Assembly (NCBI GenBank): GCA_015680685.1
Contig: MNCI01014507.1
Location: 434,900 to 498,899, forward strand
Length of the DNA: 64,000 nt
From: Gnetum montanum
Taxonomy: Eukaryota; Streptophyta; Gnetopsida; Gnetales; Gnetaceae
Reading direction: 5' to 3'
The position numbers and the translations under genes are program-made. This document shows, piece after piece, positions 34,894 through 46,674 of the stretch (positions are counted from its first letter, which is position 1; every line of letters starts with the position of its first letter). A model generated the notes under the pieces. It worked only from the letters and a program-made list of their open reading frames with translations, was not told where the DNA came from and ran no database searches.

Positions 34894-35400
34894 TGTTCTT
34901 TGGGCATACCGCTCCACTTGGAAACTCCCTATAGGCTACTCTCCGTATGAGTTAGTGTATGGAAAACTTCCAAAGCTTTCGATTCAATCCGAGCTCCATA
35001 CACTATCCATGGCTTGTGACCTCCACCTCGACCTTGATCTAGCATAAAAAGAAAGTTTGGCAACTTTAAACGTGCTAGACGAAAACTGATTAGCTACCCT
35101 TTCATCAAATCAGTTGCACAAGTCATATAGTAAGTAACGTCATGACTTGAACATTTGAAAGGTTAAGTATCAACCAGGAGATAAGGTTCTCTACTGGAAT
35201 CCCACAAATGTGCCACAACATACAAAATTTCAAACACTATGGGAAGGACCTTACATTATCCATACAACCTTTCCTTCAAGGTCCATAACCATATACAAAC
35301 CTGAGAGCCCTACTAAGAGATTACTAGTTAATGTGCAATAGACCAAACCCTTCCATGAACTTAGAACGGCCAGTGCCCATAATATCTCTAAGAAGGGACA
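34894..35400 (+). pseudogene. Integrase of element 4, C-terminal part
   Basis: After one copy of the duplication the frame resumes with LWAYRSTWKLPIGYSPYELVYGK, the usual integrase segment after the catalytic Glu. The tail includes KYQPGDKVLYWNP near 35164, the region that follows the core in Athila integrase. Stops are present. Confidence 0.85.
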
Positions 35401-37313
35401 ACCTTGCTCATTATTTTGGATCTCCTCCTTCCAACTCAATCATGGGGGAGATGACCACCTGTGCTATCCAATTTAGGCCCTCAGTTCCTTTGAAGTTTTT
35501 TGTTTACACATTTTTGTTTTACAAATTTTTTAAAATTTTCTTGTTTTTTTTCTTGCAACATCATTCATACTTTTTCATTTCCTTGTGTGGTTGTTTGTGT
35601 TGTTAGGTTCGTCACCTAATAAGTGCTCCTGGTGGTGGTATGAACTATATTATATTGATTACTAATGTTTGGTTTTTACCTTGGAGTTATAATGTTGATA
35701 CTAAGGTATGGTTCTTTTAATATAACAGGCAATGAGTCCATGTCATCCATGCATTCATAAATTTCTATGGTCTCTCTTGGCTTGGAAGTTTATGGTTCCT
35801 TTCTTAATCATAAAACTATCAACGAATTGGTGACTGGGAACCTCTCAAACTAAGGAAGGACTTAAGGATTGAAAAGGGTGTGAATTCAAGGGGATTTGAT
35901 GCATTTTTTTGGCCATTCTCTTAGGTTCTTAGATGTTTTTTTCTTGATTTTTTCTTACCATTTCAACATTGCTCCATTATCGGGAAGCTGAGTTAATAAA
36001 CATAACAAGTCTTTGCATGGTGTGGTTCCCACAGAAAAAAATAGTGAGAAATCAAAGTACATCCCTTAGAAAAATTAATCATCTGGGCTACAAGCACTGG
36101 TTATGGAATTAAACAAACATGTTCCCTCTAACTAAGGCCCCCTCTCGCTTCCTACTCTTTCCTTTCTCATTTCTTCGGAATGGTGGTGACTATTTGGCAG
36201 AAGCATTCTTGCTACTTCAAGTGGATGGATTGGCCAAGTGTATTAATGCGAAGTCACTGGATGTAGATTGTTTGAGGCTTTATTTGGAATCAGATCTACC
36301 AGATCACATTAACCATAAATACACAAGGGTCTATATACCACCTTGTTCTTGGGACTCCATTCCATTCTCTTCTTTCCATCATTCTTTCTCAATTTTCCAC
36401 CTCACTGTCGGTTGTATCAGTAGTCTATATTTTGGTTGATGCATTGTTTTCTTTTTGGTAAATTCTTGTGCTTAAGACTTTAACTCTTTCTTCCAAATTT
36501 CATTTCCAGGGCCTATGAACTCTTTGAATGTGGGATTGTTAAGGCATTAAGGGCATAGATCTTCTTTGGGGAGGACCCACTAGCATTCCAACTTGGTGCA
36601 TCAATTAACTTCTTTCTCTTAAAAATTTCCATAATCAACATTTATTTTGTTCATTTCCACCTTTCACATCCATTTTATCAGTTTTTCCATTGTTTCTTTT
36701 TTTTCATCTTTCTTATTCCTTATATTTTTCCATTCTATCACTACCAAAGGATCACTCTTAGTCATGGGGGTCCTAGTCCAATTTTTTTAATTTTCTCCTA
36801 ATCCCTACACCTTGGGTAGTCACCAGTGTTATTTCTCTAGAATCCGTATTAGTCATATCACAACTTAGCCAATAGACCATACATCGAGGAAAGGTATCAA
36901 CTGCATTATGATTTATTTATCCTTGCTAATATGAGACTATGTTGTGTGTGCAGATGGCAATCATATAACAATGGACTAGACCTAGAAGAAACACTTAGAA
37001 TGGACTGGTGCTAGAATAGTCATGCAAGGAACAATATTGATGGTGCGGGTATGGATGGATAATAGAAGGAGAAATTTTGGCATTAGCAGCAACACATCTT
37101 CTTCTTTTCTCTCTCTTCTCTCTCAGCTACCAAATAAGGCTAGACATCAAATGTGTATAGTGTTCACTCTTGTGGTCATGAACACTAATATTGCCATGTA
37201 TTGTAATGATGATCTGTTCATGTGTCACCCCATTCACCATTAGTGTCATTCAATTCAATAATCCCATACCTTCTCAATATTTTGTAAGGAACTCAAGGAC
37301 GAGTTTTCATTTA
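35401..37313 (+). other. Long conserved 3' region of element 4
   Basis: It aligns with the 3' regions of elements 1 and 3 over about 1.9 kb. TCATGGGGG occurs at 35440 and 36762, and the block CTTTGGGGAGGACCCACT lies near 36574. A 106-codon ORF at 36119-36439 is not kept open in elements 1 and 3, so I do not call it a gene. Confidence 0.7.
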
Positions 37314-37325
37314 GTCATGGGGGTA
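37314..37325 (+). promoter_or_regulatory. Polypurine tract of element 4
   Basis: GTCATGGGGGTA touches the LTR start TGATGAG. Confidence 0.8.
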
Positions 37326-38194
37326 TGATGAGCTGCAATATCGCGTACGTGATATCGTGTACACAATATCGCATCTGTGATATGACATCGGCCATGTGAT
37401 ATCGCATCTACAATATGACATCAGTCAGGTGATATCATGTACGCAATTTCGCATCCTGCCTCATCTTCTATAAATAAGAGGTGGCTTCCCTTGTTCAAGG
37501 GAGTTAGACTTAGACCCTTAGCTAAACTCTTGCAATTTTACCATTCCAAAGTTATAATAATTCCTATGTGCCCATAGTAGGATTCATAGAGTGAATGGAT
37601 CTTCATTCGAGCAATTTGTACTTAAGCACAAATTTTTGTATGAAAATAAAGATGAACTTTATCATAAACCTTGTAGCATACAAATTAAGCTAAATAGTAC
37701 CTTCCCCTTGTATCATAAATGCTTTCCTAGTTAATTAATCTCTCTCAACCTTTGACTCTCCTAGTTAAGTACCCTCGCTATGACCACTTCGAGCATGTGT
37801 GTAGTGCTTGGTAACCTAGTAATGATTAGCATTTGGTAATCCCAGCAGCGTTACACTGGCTTAGGATGTGTGCGGAAAGTGGGAATAAATATTGGTGTTA
37901 GGAACAATTAGAACTTAGCTAGTGAATAGTTAATGAAAGTTAGTCACTTAGTTCTCCTTACCTTCCCCTATTAGCATAAGACATTAAAAAGATAAAATCT
38001 ATAAAAATCATACACCTCAAGCTTACTTAACCATACAACCGTGACAATACAAGTAAATTTGGGAAGATAGCGATTGATTAACCTTGAGTGTTCCATTAAG
38101 GCACATAAGCACTCAGTCCTTGTAGTTCAACTGGATCGTGCCTAAAATGCTCATATTTGTATGGTTGAGTGTAGGGGTACCTCATCACTCATCA
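37326..38194 (+). repeat. 3' LTR of element 4
   Basis: The 869-bp LTR starts TGATGAGCTGCAATATCG and ends ATCACTCATCA. It has eight GATATC-like half-sites over 37331-37465, the largest array in the window, then a TATA box at 37468. ATTGT follows directly and is the target duplication. Confidence 0.92.
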
Positions 38195-39040
38195 ATTGTT
38201 GTGATTGATTACCTTATAAAATGGCAAAAGAAACTATTGTAAAGGATTGTACATCATCTACAATTACATGATTTTTTCAACAAAAAATTGTAAATAGGTT
38301 TGGTGTGTCTTGTGCACTTATTTCAGAAAATGGTACACACTTCACATGTGCAACTTTTTAAAAATTAATGCAACACTTAGGGTTTGAGCAAAAACTGACT
38401 ACACCATATCACCCCAAAGCGAACAATCAAGCCAAAGTCACCAACAAGGAGATTATGAAGATATTGACAAGAGCCATTAGCAAGTATAGGTGAGACTAGA
38501 GCACTAAACTGGATGATGCTCTTTGGGCATACTACTCCACATGGAAACTCCCTATAGGCTACTCTCTCTATGAGTTAGTGTATGGTAAATAACCAATGCT
38601 TTCCATTCAAACTAATCTCCATACACTATCCACAACATGTGACCTCAACCTTGACCTTGATCTAGCACAAAAGCAATGGTTGATGATCCTTAACCTGCTA
38701 GATGAGAATCGACTAGCCACCCTATCATCTAACAAATTACACAATGCCTTTAATAAATAATGTCATGACCTAAGAATTAGAAAAGTTAAATATCAACCAG
38801 GAGATAAGGTTCTCTACTAGAATCCCACACATGTGGCACAACGTACCAAATTTCAAATGTTGTGGGAAGGACTTTATGTCATTCATGCAAATTTTCCTTC
38901 AGGGGCCATGATGATATACAAACCTAAGATCCTGGATAAGAAACTGTTGGTCAATGTACAACAAACCAAACCTTTCCATGAGCTTAGAATAGCTAGTACT
39001 CAGACTACCTCTGTTGGTGGACAACGTTGCTCACTATTTC
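38195..39040 (+). pseudogene. Integrase of element 3, C-terminal part
   Basis: The core resumes after ATTGT. The second catalytic residue has changed (SENGTHF instead of LDNGTHF near 38330), while the Glu region NKEIMKI is kept. PYHPKANNQAKVTN, LWAYYSTWKLPIGYSLYELVYGK and KYQPGDKVLY follow, then a 88-codon open tail from 38833. Stops are present. Confidence 0.82.
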
Positions 39041-39637
39041 GGATCTCCTCCTTCCAACTTAGTCATGGGGGAGATGGCCACCTATGCCAACCGTTCTAGG
39101 ACCTCAGCCCTTTTTGTATTTTTTTTAGACATTTCTTCAATATTTCATTTTTTTTATTTTATAAACCATCATTCATATTTTTACTATTTCTTTGTTTGGT
39201 TTATTTACTTTCATTTGTCATACAATAAGTGCTCCTAATGGTGGATTGAATTACATACTATTAATTACTAATGTTTGGTTTTTACCTTTGAATTATGATG
39301 CTGATATTATGATATGGTTCTTTTGATAAAATAGGCAATGAGTCCATGTCATCCATTTATCCATTCAACTCTGTGGTCTCCCTTGGCTTGGAACTATACA
39401 GTCCCTTTTTTGTTCTAATCAACTTCTTAATAAATTGATGGCTTGGTATATTTCAAAATAAAGGAAGGACTCAATGGTTGAACAGGGTGTGACTTCAAGG
39501 GGATTCGATGCATTTTTGCTGGCCATTCTCCTGGCTCCTTGGATGCTTTTCCTTGGGTTTTCTGCCATTCTGCCATTGATCAAATATCAGGAAGCTGAGT
39601 GGATAAAAATAAGCCTTTGCATGGTGTGGTTCTCACA

Positions 39638-39677
<40 letters not shown>

Positions 39678-40983
39678 AATTCAAAGAAAACCCCTTAGAC
39701 ATAATAAAGCAATATGGGCTACAAGCACTGGTTATGGAACTAGAAAGACATGTCATCCATGCCTGAAGGTTCCCTCTAACTAAGGCCCTTTCTCATTTCC
39801 TGCTTCTCCATCTCGCTCTCCTTGGGATGGTGGTGACTCTTTGTGAAGGCATTCTTCTTGCTTCAAGAGGATGGATTAGCCAAGTGTATTGATGCAAGGT
39901 CACTGAGTGTGGTTGGTTTGAGTTTGGATTTGGAATGAGTTCTACTCAGTCACATTAACCATGAAATATACAAGGGACTTTACACAACCTTGCTCTTGGG
40001 ATTCCATTCCATTTCTACTCTTCATCTTTATTTCCATTTTCCACCTCATTGTCAATTTTATGATTAGTCCATATCTTGGTTGATGCATTTTTTTTTTCAT
40101 TGGTAAATTCTTGTGGGTAATTTTTTTAACTCTTGCTTCCAAATGAAATTCCTATGGACTCTTTGGTTTGTGGATTTTTCAGGGCATAAAGGGCATGAGC
40201 CTGCTTTGGGGAGGACCCACTGGAATTCCTTTTTGGTGCAATTGTTAAGTTATTTTCCTTAAACATTCTCTATAATCAACCATTTTTCATTTCATCCCCA
40301 TGTTTGACATCCACTTTATTAGCATTGCCATTATTATTTTTCCCATATTTCTTGTTCCTTATATTTTTCCATCTTATTACTATCAAAGTTTCACTCTTCG
40401 TTGTGGGGGCCCTAGCATAAATTTTTCAATTTCTCCATTCTACTACTTGCCTAAACCCTACACCTTGGGAAGTTATCAGTAATAAACCTCTAACCTAGTT
40501 TCTGCTATAACCACAACCTAGTGAATGCAGTTTATATTGAGGCAAGGTATCAATTGCATTATGTTTTACTCATCCTTGATCATTCGTGACTGTGTTGTAT
40601 GTGTAGATGGAAATTACATGAACTATGGACTAGAATAGGCAGAAGCACTTGAGATGGACTAGATCTAGAACGTTTACACCAAAAAAAAGTCTGGTCACAT
40701 GGCTATGGATAAACAACGAAGGGTGCAATCTTGGCATTGGCAGCAACACACCTCATTTTCTTTTCTCCCTCTTTCACTTCAAGCTATCAAGTGAAGGTAT
40801 GGATGTCATCCATGTACAGTGTTCACCACAAAGGGTGTGAACCCCAATGTTGTAATATGTTTGTCAATCTGTTCATCGGGCACTTTGAGTCTATTATTCC
40901 TTATCGCTATCAATTCTAATTTAGTCAATCATTCCATACCTTCCCAATATTTTGTAACAAACTCAAGGATGATTTTTCATTTA
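39041..40983 (+). other. Long conserved 3' region of element 3
   Basis: Same layout as in element 4: AGTCATGGGGGAGATGGCC at 39061, a T-rich tract, TTGCATGGTGTGGTTC near 39617, CTGCTTTGGGGAGGACCCAC near 40201, and a TTGTGGGGGCCC variant near 40401. It holds an (AG)16 microsatellite. No gene is supported. Confidence 0.7.
39641..39672 (+). repeat. (AG)n microsatellite
   Basis: Sixteen AG units in a row, at a position where elements 1 and 4 have a short A-rich stretch. Confidence 0.95.
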
Positions 40984-40995
40984 GTCATGTGGGTA

Positions 40996-41820
40996 TGATA
41001 AGCCATGGTATCCCGTCCATGATATCATGTATGCAATATTGTGGCCTTCCATTCGATATCACATATGTGATATCATGGCCTACCTCATTGCCTATAAATA
41101 AGAGGCAAGCACAATTGGTTTGCATAGTTAGTCTTAGTCCCTTACCCAAACTCTTACCTTTTCTTCCTCTCAGAGTTAGAATTATTTCTATGTGCCCGTA
41201 GTATGAGTCATAAAGTGAACGGATCTTTATTTGAGCATTGTGTACCTAAGCATAGCTTGTGTATAGTAATAAAGATGAACTTTGTGATAAACCTTGTAGC
41301 ATTCAGAATAGATTAATTAATGTTAATTACTATTACTTAATGCTTTCCTTAGTTAGTTAATGATTCTCTCTCATCCTACAACTCTCCTAAGTAAGCACAC
41401 ATAGTAGGATCACTTCAAGCATGCGTGTAACACTTAGTAACCCACTAACAATTAGTGTTTGGTAATCCCAGTAGTGTTGCACCAGTTCAGGATGTGTACA
41501 GTAAGTGAGAATGGATACTGGTGTTACGATTAGTTAGAGCCTAGTTAATAAGTAGTCAAATTAAATTAGTTACTTAGCTATCTTTATCCTCCCTTATTAG
41601 AAGCAAGACATAAAAACACAAAAAATTATAAAAATCATATGCCTCAAGTTTACTTAACCATACAATCGTGACATACAAGTAAGCTTGGGAAGACAATGAT
41701 TGATCAACCCATTCTTGTTCCACAAAGGTGCATAAGCACTTAGTCCTTGGAATTCTACCAGATCCTATGTGGATGCTTGTATTCATATGGTTGAGTGTAG
41801 GGATACCTCATCACTCATCA
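40996..41820 (+). repeat. 3' LTR of element 3
   Basis: The 825-bp LTR starts TGATAAG (changed TGATGAG) after GTCATGTGGGTA and ends CACTCATCA. It has five GATATC-like half-sites (41002-41078) against seven in the 5' copy. CCACT follows as the target duplication. Confidence 0.9.
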
Positions 41821-42114
41821 CCACTGGTTGTCTTGACTTACCATCAAAACAAGCAAAGAGGAGGTGGTGTAATGCTAATGGACATTTCTCAACAGCAATA
41901 GATCTCAAAGAGGCCCTGATTAACCTTAGGCTATAGGATCTTCACATATTTTATGTAACTTTAGGACCATACTTTAGTGATTACAAGGCTCATTAGAGGC
42001 AAGATCTCCCCAACTAGATGGTGGAAGAGGTGGCTTACCATGGCTTTTCATCTAACCACTCAAATGAGGAGTAGGATGAGAAAGTAGACATCAAGGGTAA
42101 AGGGCCAATTTGTC

Positions 42115-43700
42115 ATGAATGTCCATCGCCAAGAACCATCAATTCAAATGTTAACAAAGCCCATGAGGATGATCTCCTCTCCTGGTTCCAATAGCTTCAT
42201 TTTCCAAGACTATCTAGTGATGATAATTCCCCCTTGTTTAACTAGGGAGATTATCATGAACTTAATGAAGTTATTTATATTTCATAAGAACATGTTCATG
42301 ATAGTAGGATCAAAAGAACCAACATGGCTAATATCCCAACATATAGAGGATATATCAATGATGATCCCCAACTTTATGTGCAAGCATTTGATAATGCTTA
42401 CTATTTGTAAGGAATCATTAGTGATTAGCAAAAGTTGCAATTTTTTTCCCACCTTCATCAAGCAAGTAGAAACATGGTACAAAGCCTTGCCATTCAAGTC
42501 AATTCAAAAATGGGCAAACATGGTTAAAATCTTCTATGTAAAATTTCAAACTTATGCCCACATTTTCAACATCCAAAACAACATGGCCATATGAAGGCAA
42601 GGAGCTTGTGAATCACTAGACATAATGAAGAGATATCTAAAAATAGTTTATTGTTGTCCAAACCATGGCTTTAGCCAAAGAGAGCCATTGATGCATATCA
42701 TGAAAGGTCTAAGGTAGGAGACAAAAAAGTGAGTTGATATGTATGCAATTGACCAAGTAAACAACAAGTTCTTATCTAAATTAAAGTACTCCTAAACACT
42801 GTTGCTAGCATGGAAGGAGAGTGGTGAAAATGGTAGTCATAAAAGAAGTATAACTTTGATTCCACATGCAAAAAGAAGGTCAAAATCATTGAAGGTACAA
42901 TTGAATCTTCCACTATTGTTGAGGCCTTAGTGTGAGATCTATTCAAACCCAAAAAGGCCTTGATAGACTTGGCCCATTATGTGGACCACATTTGGGATGC
43001 AATGAATAAGAAAATAACTACTGCCATTAAGGACATTGAGGATAGGATGGTCAAAGTAGCAACAAAAGCAATTGTACCACCTAGACATAGAAAGAAGTAT
43101 GAAGATAAAAGATCTCTTCCTCCAAGGGAATAAGAGAAGATTTAGATGAGGCTTCCTCATCCTCTAGTGATAAGATTCCCCATGAGTATTTTGTAGACTC
43201 TTATGACTCACAGTGTTGTCTAGTCATGGCCCATGTGATTGGTGAAATGGAACAAAATGGGATACATTTAAATCCCAAATTTGTTAGAAGGAAACCAAGG
43301 AGAACTCCATTTTATGACCAAGCATACTATTCTGGAGGTATGTACTTACATATCATGCAACAATATCCAAATATTTGGGATATTATCCATGGTCCCCAAC
43401 TCAAGTATAATAATAGTTATTATATTCTCCAAATAATTATTCTTATGATGTCTCAGTAGGTACTTATCCATTTTAATAAATGATACCCAAGTAGTACTAA
43501 CCAACTTCAATCAATCCTATCTAGCAAGCTCTTCATCATTAATAATAGCTTCTACTACTTAATCCTATGCAATGTGGGATTCTTTATCAATATAAATCAA
43601 GGTAGTCCAAATCTTATGATATTTCATTTTATGCAAATCCAACTTCCATTTACACTACTCAACAATATTATGAAGCCCCTATTGATTAGTTGCAAAGGAA
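42115..43700 (+). pseudogene. gag of element 6
   Basis: The capsid segment ANIPTYRGYINDDPQLYVQAF near 42330 is followed by LQFFPTFIKQVETWYKALPF and KWANMVKIFYVKFQTYAHIF. This is the retrotransposon gag core. A 159-codon stretch is open from 42115, with further stops beyond it. The zinc-knuckle region is not clear. The leader upstream (41826-42110) shows no recognisable motif. Confidence 0.7.
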
Positions 43701-43919
43701 AATTTGATACCCCAAGGTAGAAACATTTTTTATAAGAATAAACATGAGTGTCATAAGCCTAGGTTTACTCTATCCTCTTCTTCATGTGGAGAGGGTACTT
43801 CTTCCAGAAGAGTAGAAATCCAAATCCAATAGATTCCTATACCATTCCCTCAACACTATCAAAATGAAACATCCACCTTAGGAAAAATTTCTTCAACTGT
43901 ATATGGTTAGGCTAGCATG

Positions 43920-44262
43920 GTGGTACCTAATGGTAGTAGTGTTGTGACCATTACTATGTCTAAGATGACCATGGGAACAATAAAGAAGATCATTTTTTTG
44001 AAAAGAAGATAGATCCTAGTAGCACCATGATGGAGATCCAAATCATCGAGAAAGGTCATTGCCTAGTTCTTTGTGAGTTCATTTTAGGATTCAACATCAT
44101 TTCATTGGAGAAGTACCCTAACTAGGAGCTCTCCTCTCTCAAGGATACTAATATTAGGTTGGAGCTAGAAAACCAATCCTACATGTATCCCATGAAATAG
44201 GTAAACGATGTTATGATAAATTTGGTTAGATGATTGTATCCTACAAACTTCTTGGTGATTAA
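43920..44262 (+). pseudogene. Protease of element 6, first part
   Basis: A decayed active-site region (LCEFILGFNIISLEKY near 44070) lies upstream of the flap-like LYPTNFLVIN segment. The frame is interrupted at 44262 by the 2.9-kb insert and resumes at 47194 with the SFPFIMRKSWLRTI motif. Confidence 0.6.
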
Positions 44263-44910
44263 TGTTAGCACATTTGGCCATTTCATGGAACAGTAAGATT
44301 CATTCTAAACATTATTGTAAGAGTGGGAGAATATAAATGTATTATTTTATACTATTGGTATGGGATCTAGGGGAGACCATAATATTATTGGTGGAAATAA
44401 TGCATATATGAAAGACAATAAATAGAAGATTGCAAGAGATAATGTGCCAATGGTGAATTAATTTACAAGCAAGGAATTCTTCATTGTTAGAAATACGTTC
44501 AGGAATTGATCATTTGGATATTGGTAAAGAATAAGAGAAGAGAACTGGAAATGAAAATTCAAAAATTAAAATCAATAGATTGTATGAATAAAAAAATGGG
44601 GAAATTATCAGTGGATGTTTGCAAAATGATAGAGAAGATAAAAAAGAATGTCCTACGCTATAGTAGCCAAATTTCTGTGCAGTTTCCTCTCTCAACTACA
44701 TTCATACGGCCTGCTCTTTCTCCCCACTTTCTCTGCACAAGTCTCACATTTCTTCGCTGCTTCTTCTTTGGCAACTACACTCCTCTCCTTGGTTATTTAA
44801 CACATAAATCCCTTAGCATTTCTCATTTTCATCCTCCTCCTTCTCAAGCTCTGCGAGAAGAGGAAATTCTTGTGAAGTTGTATAGGATTTTTGGTGGGTC
44901 TGAGCCAACC

Positions 44911-45294
44911 ATGGAGTTCAAGGATTATTTTCCTGTGATGGCGGAGAAATTAGGGGTTGGCGAGTTCATGGTGGAGATGTGAAAGGGCTTCGAGCTTCTG
45001 GCGGAACCTGCAATAGGACTGATGGGACTGATAACGTTGGAGAGCCTATGTAGAAATGCTATGATTCTGGCTCTAGATTTGCTCTCCAACACAGATCTAT
45101 AGGCCATGCTCAGGGAGGGCGATTTCAATGGCAACAGTGCTCTATCACAGTGTGAGTTCTACGTCATGATGATTCAGCTCAACCCCGCTTTCATGGACAC
45201 TGTCGATGAATGGTTTCAGGAGTAGCAGCTCGACGGTGAGCAACCCCAGAAGATGAAGAAAGTGTCTCATAGTCAGAGACCCGGCCAATCCTAG
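44911..45294 (+). pseudogene. KIC/PBP1-like EF-hand calcium-binding protein pseudogene
   Basis: In plants, KIC/PBP1-type proteins bind Ca2+ through one EF-hand and regulate partners such as a kinesin-like protein or the PINOID kinase. The frame starts MEFKDYFPVMAEKLG and is colinear over 127 codons to a TAG at 45292, about the family's usual length. The EF-hand loop is DFNGNSALSQCE, with Asp1, Asn3, Asn5 and Glu12 present. Three in-frame stops (TGA at 44980, TAG at 45100, TAG at 45223) kill it. There is no frameshift and no intron. Upstream sequence (44640-44910) is pyrimidine-rich and 5'-UTR-like, with a TTATTTAA sequence near 44794. Base composition is less AT-rich than around it. Confidence 0.75.
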
Positions 45295-46608
45295 AATCAC
45301 ACATTTTTAGCTCTAAAAATTTGGAACTTGTCTTCTTGTATAACATTCTGGGAACATCTGAACTGATCGTGGATTTCTAGTAGAAGTGATTGATGATTCT
45401 GTAACGCAATTTCTTAAAACTATGTTGACACACTCATGGAGGAAAAAAAATGCAAGAAGCCCTCAGCGTATTTGGGGCAAAACAAAACAAATTCCAGGAA
45501 ACTGTACCCTATGTTCAGGACCATATGTTCAGCACATCATTTTTAAGATCCTTCTCCGCTCTTCAGCAACTGAACACCACACGACAACAATGCCGGATGC
45601 AGTAGCAGAGCCTTCTCCCGTGGTGGTAGTTGGTAACGATTTTGGCAGGGTGGGATAATTTGGAATTATTTGCTGGCAGTTCCAGGCTTGATGCCTTCAC
45701 ATTCGGGAGCAAATTTTACACAGGTGCAAGTGCAGATAAATTATTTATATAAATTTATACAGATTAGCTACCGCTACCACCAACATATACACCAAGGTGG
45801 ATATTATATTATCTTTTTACCATTACCTTGTTCATAAAATTACTAGGGCTACAATAGTATTAAAAACTTAAAAATTCTAAATAAATTAAAAGGAAAATAA
45901 CAATTATACAAAGCTATTGGAGTTATTTTCCACAAAGGAAATATTTGCAATATTTCTTCTAACTTCCTAAGTTAATACTTCCTAACTTGTTGGCCAAGTT
46001 ACTTGGGAGAGAAGTTAGGTAAGATATTTTTGAATATGTAACTACCTTTGAACCTTATAAAAAGGCTTCAAGGGTAAGAAGAATGGAGACATCAGACTTT
46101 TGGAGAAGACACTTGATACATCACACTTTGGAAAGGCTACTAGCTAGCACTTGGGCTCTCACTTAGGGACACACTTTGGCTCTNGATGAGACTCCATTTT
46201 GGCTAAATAATGGACGTCAACAATTGCATTCAATAGAACCTTCAAAAGACTTGACAATTTTTAATTGAAATACCACAGAGATTCACTTTAAAGATAAAAA
46301 GAAGCTATTCTGGTCCCATCAAAATACCAACGATTTTCTGAACTCTCTTGACTATTGAATCATTCAACGACATGACTACAAGCAGAGGCTCTCTTACAAT
46401 GATCTCAATAGCAGTTCTTATACGTTGCACAATAATAAAATTTACTACTAAAATGCTTCTAAGGCTTTTAAACACAAGCACTTCTATGGCAAAATTTTAA
46501 CAAAAATTTCTATCGAGCAACAAGAACAATAAGAGCAATCTAAAAATCCCAAAATTACTTGCCAAGGATGATACTATCTAAACCACTAGCTAAACAATTT
46601 AAACAAAA

Positions 46609-46674
46609 NNNNNNNNNNNNNNNNNNNNNNNNNNNNNNNNNNNNNNNNNNNNNNNNNNNNNNNNNNNNNNNNNN
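46609..46674. other. Assembly gap, 66 N
   Basis: Unknown bases inside the 2.9-kb insert. A single N also occurs at 46184. Confidence 0.99.

Larger units (their letters stand above)
21426..38194 (+). mobile_element. Element 4: Athila-like retrotransposon inside element 3, host of element 5
   Basis: LTRs at 21426-22190 and 37326-38194 flank gag, protease, RT, RNase H, integrase and the long 3' region. The target duplication ATTGT is perfect (21421-21425 and 38195-38199). Integrase is split at 27835/34894 by element 5. Compared with element 3 it lacks about 150 bp between protease and RT near 25660. Confidence 0.92.
15180..41820 (+). mobile_element. Element 3: Athila-like retrotransposon, host of elements 4 and 5
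   Basis: Two LTRs in direct orientation (15180-16038 and 40996-41820) bound a gag-protease-RT-RNase H-integrase order. Integrase is split at 21425/38195 by element 4. Target duplications are TCACT on the left and CCACT on the right, one transition apart. Removing element 4 and one ATTGT restores a continuous integrase alignment. Coding regions carry many stops, so the element is inactive. Confidence 0.9.

Noticed and set aside
36119-36439. 106-codon ORF in the 3' region of element 4, a possible env-like gene
   Set aside because: The matching regions of elements 1 and 3 have stops and shifts, and no signal or membrane pattern is kept.
44506-44910. Upstream part of a 158-codon ORF as an N-terminal extension of the EF-hand protein
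   Set aside because: It is low in similarity to anything, rich in pyrimidines and precedes the family-typical start MEFKDYFP, so it is better read as 5' UTR.
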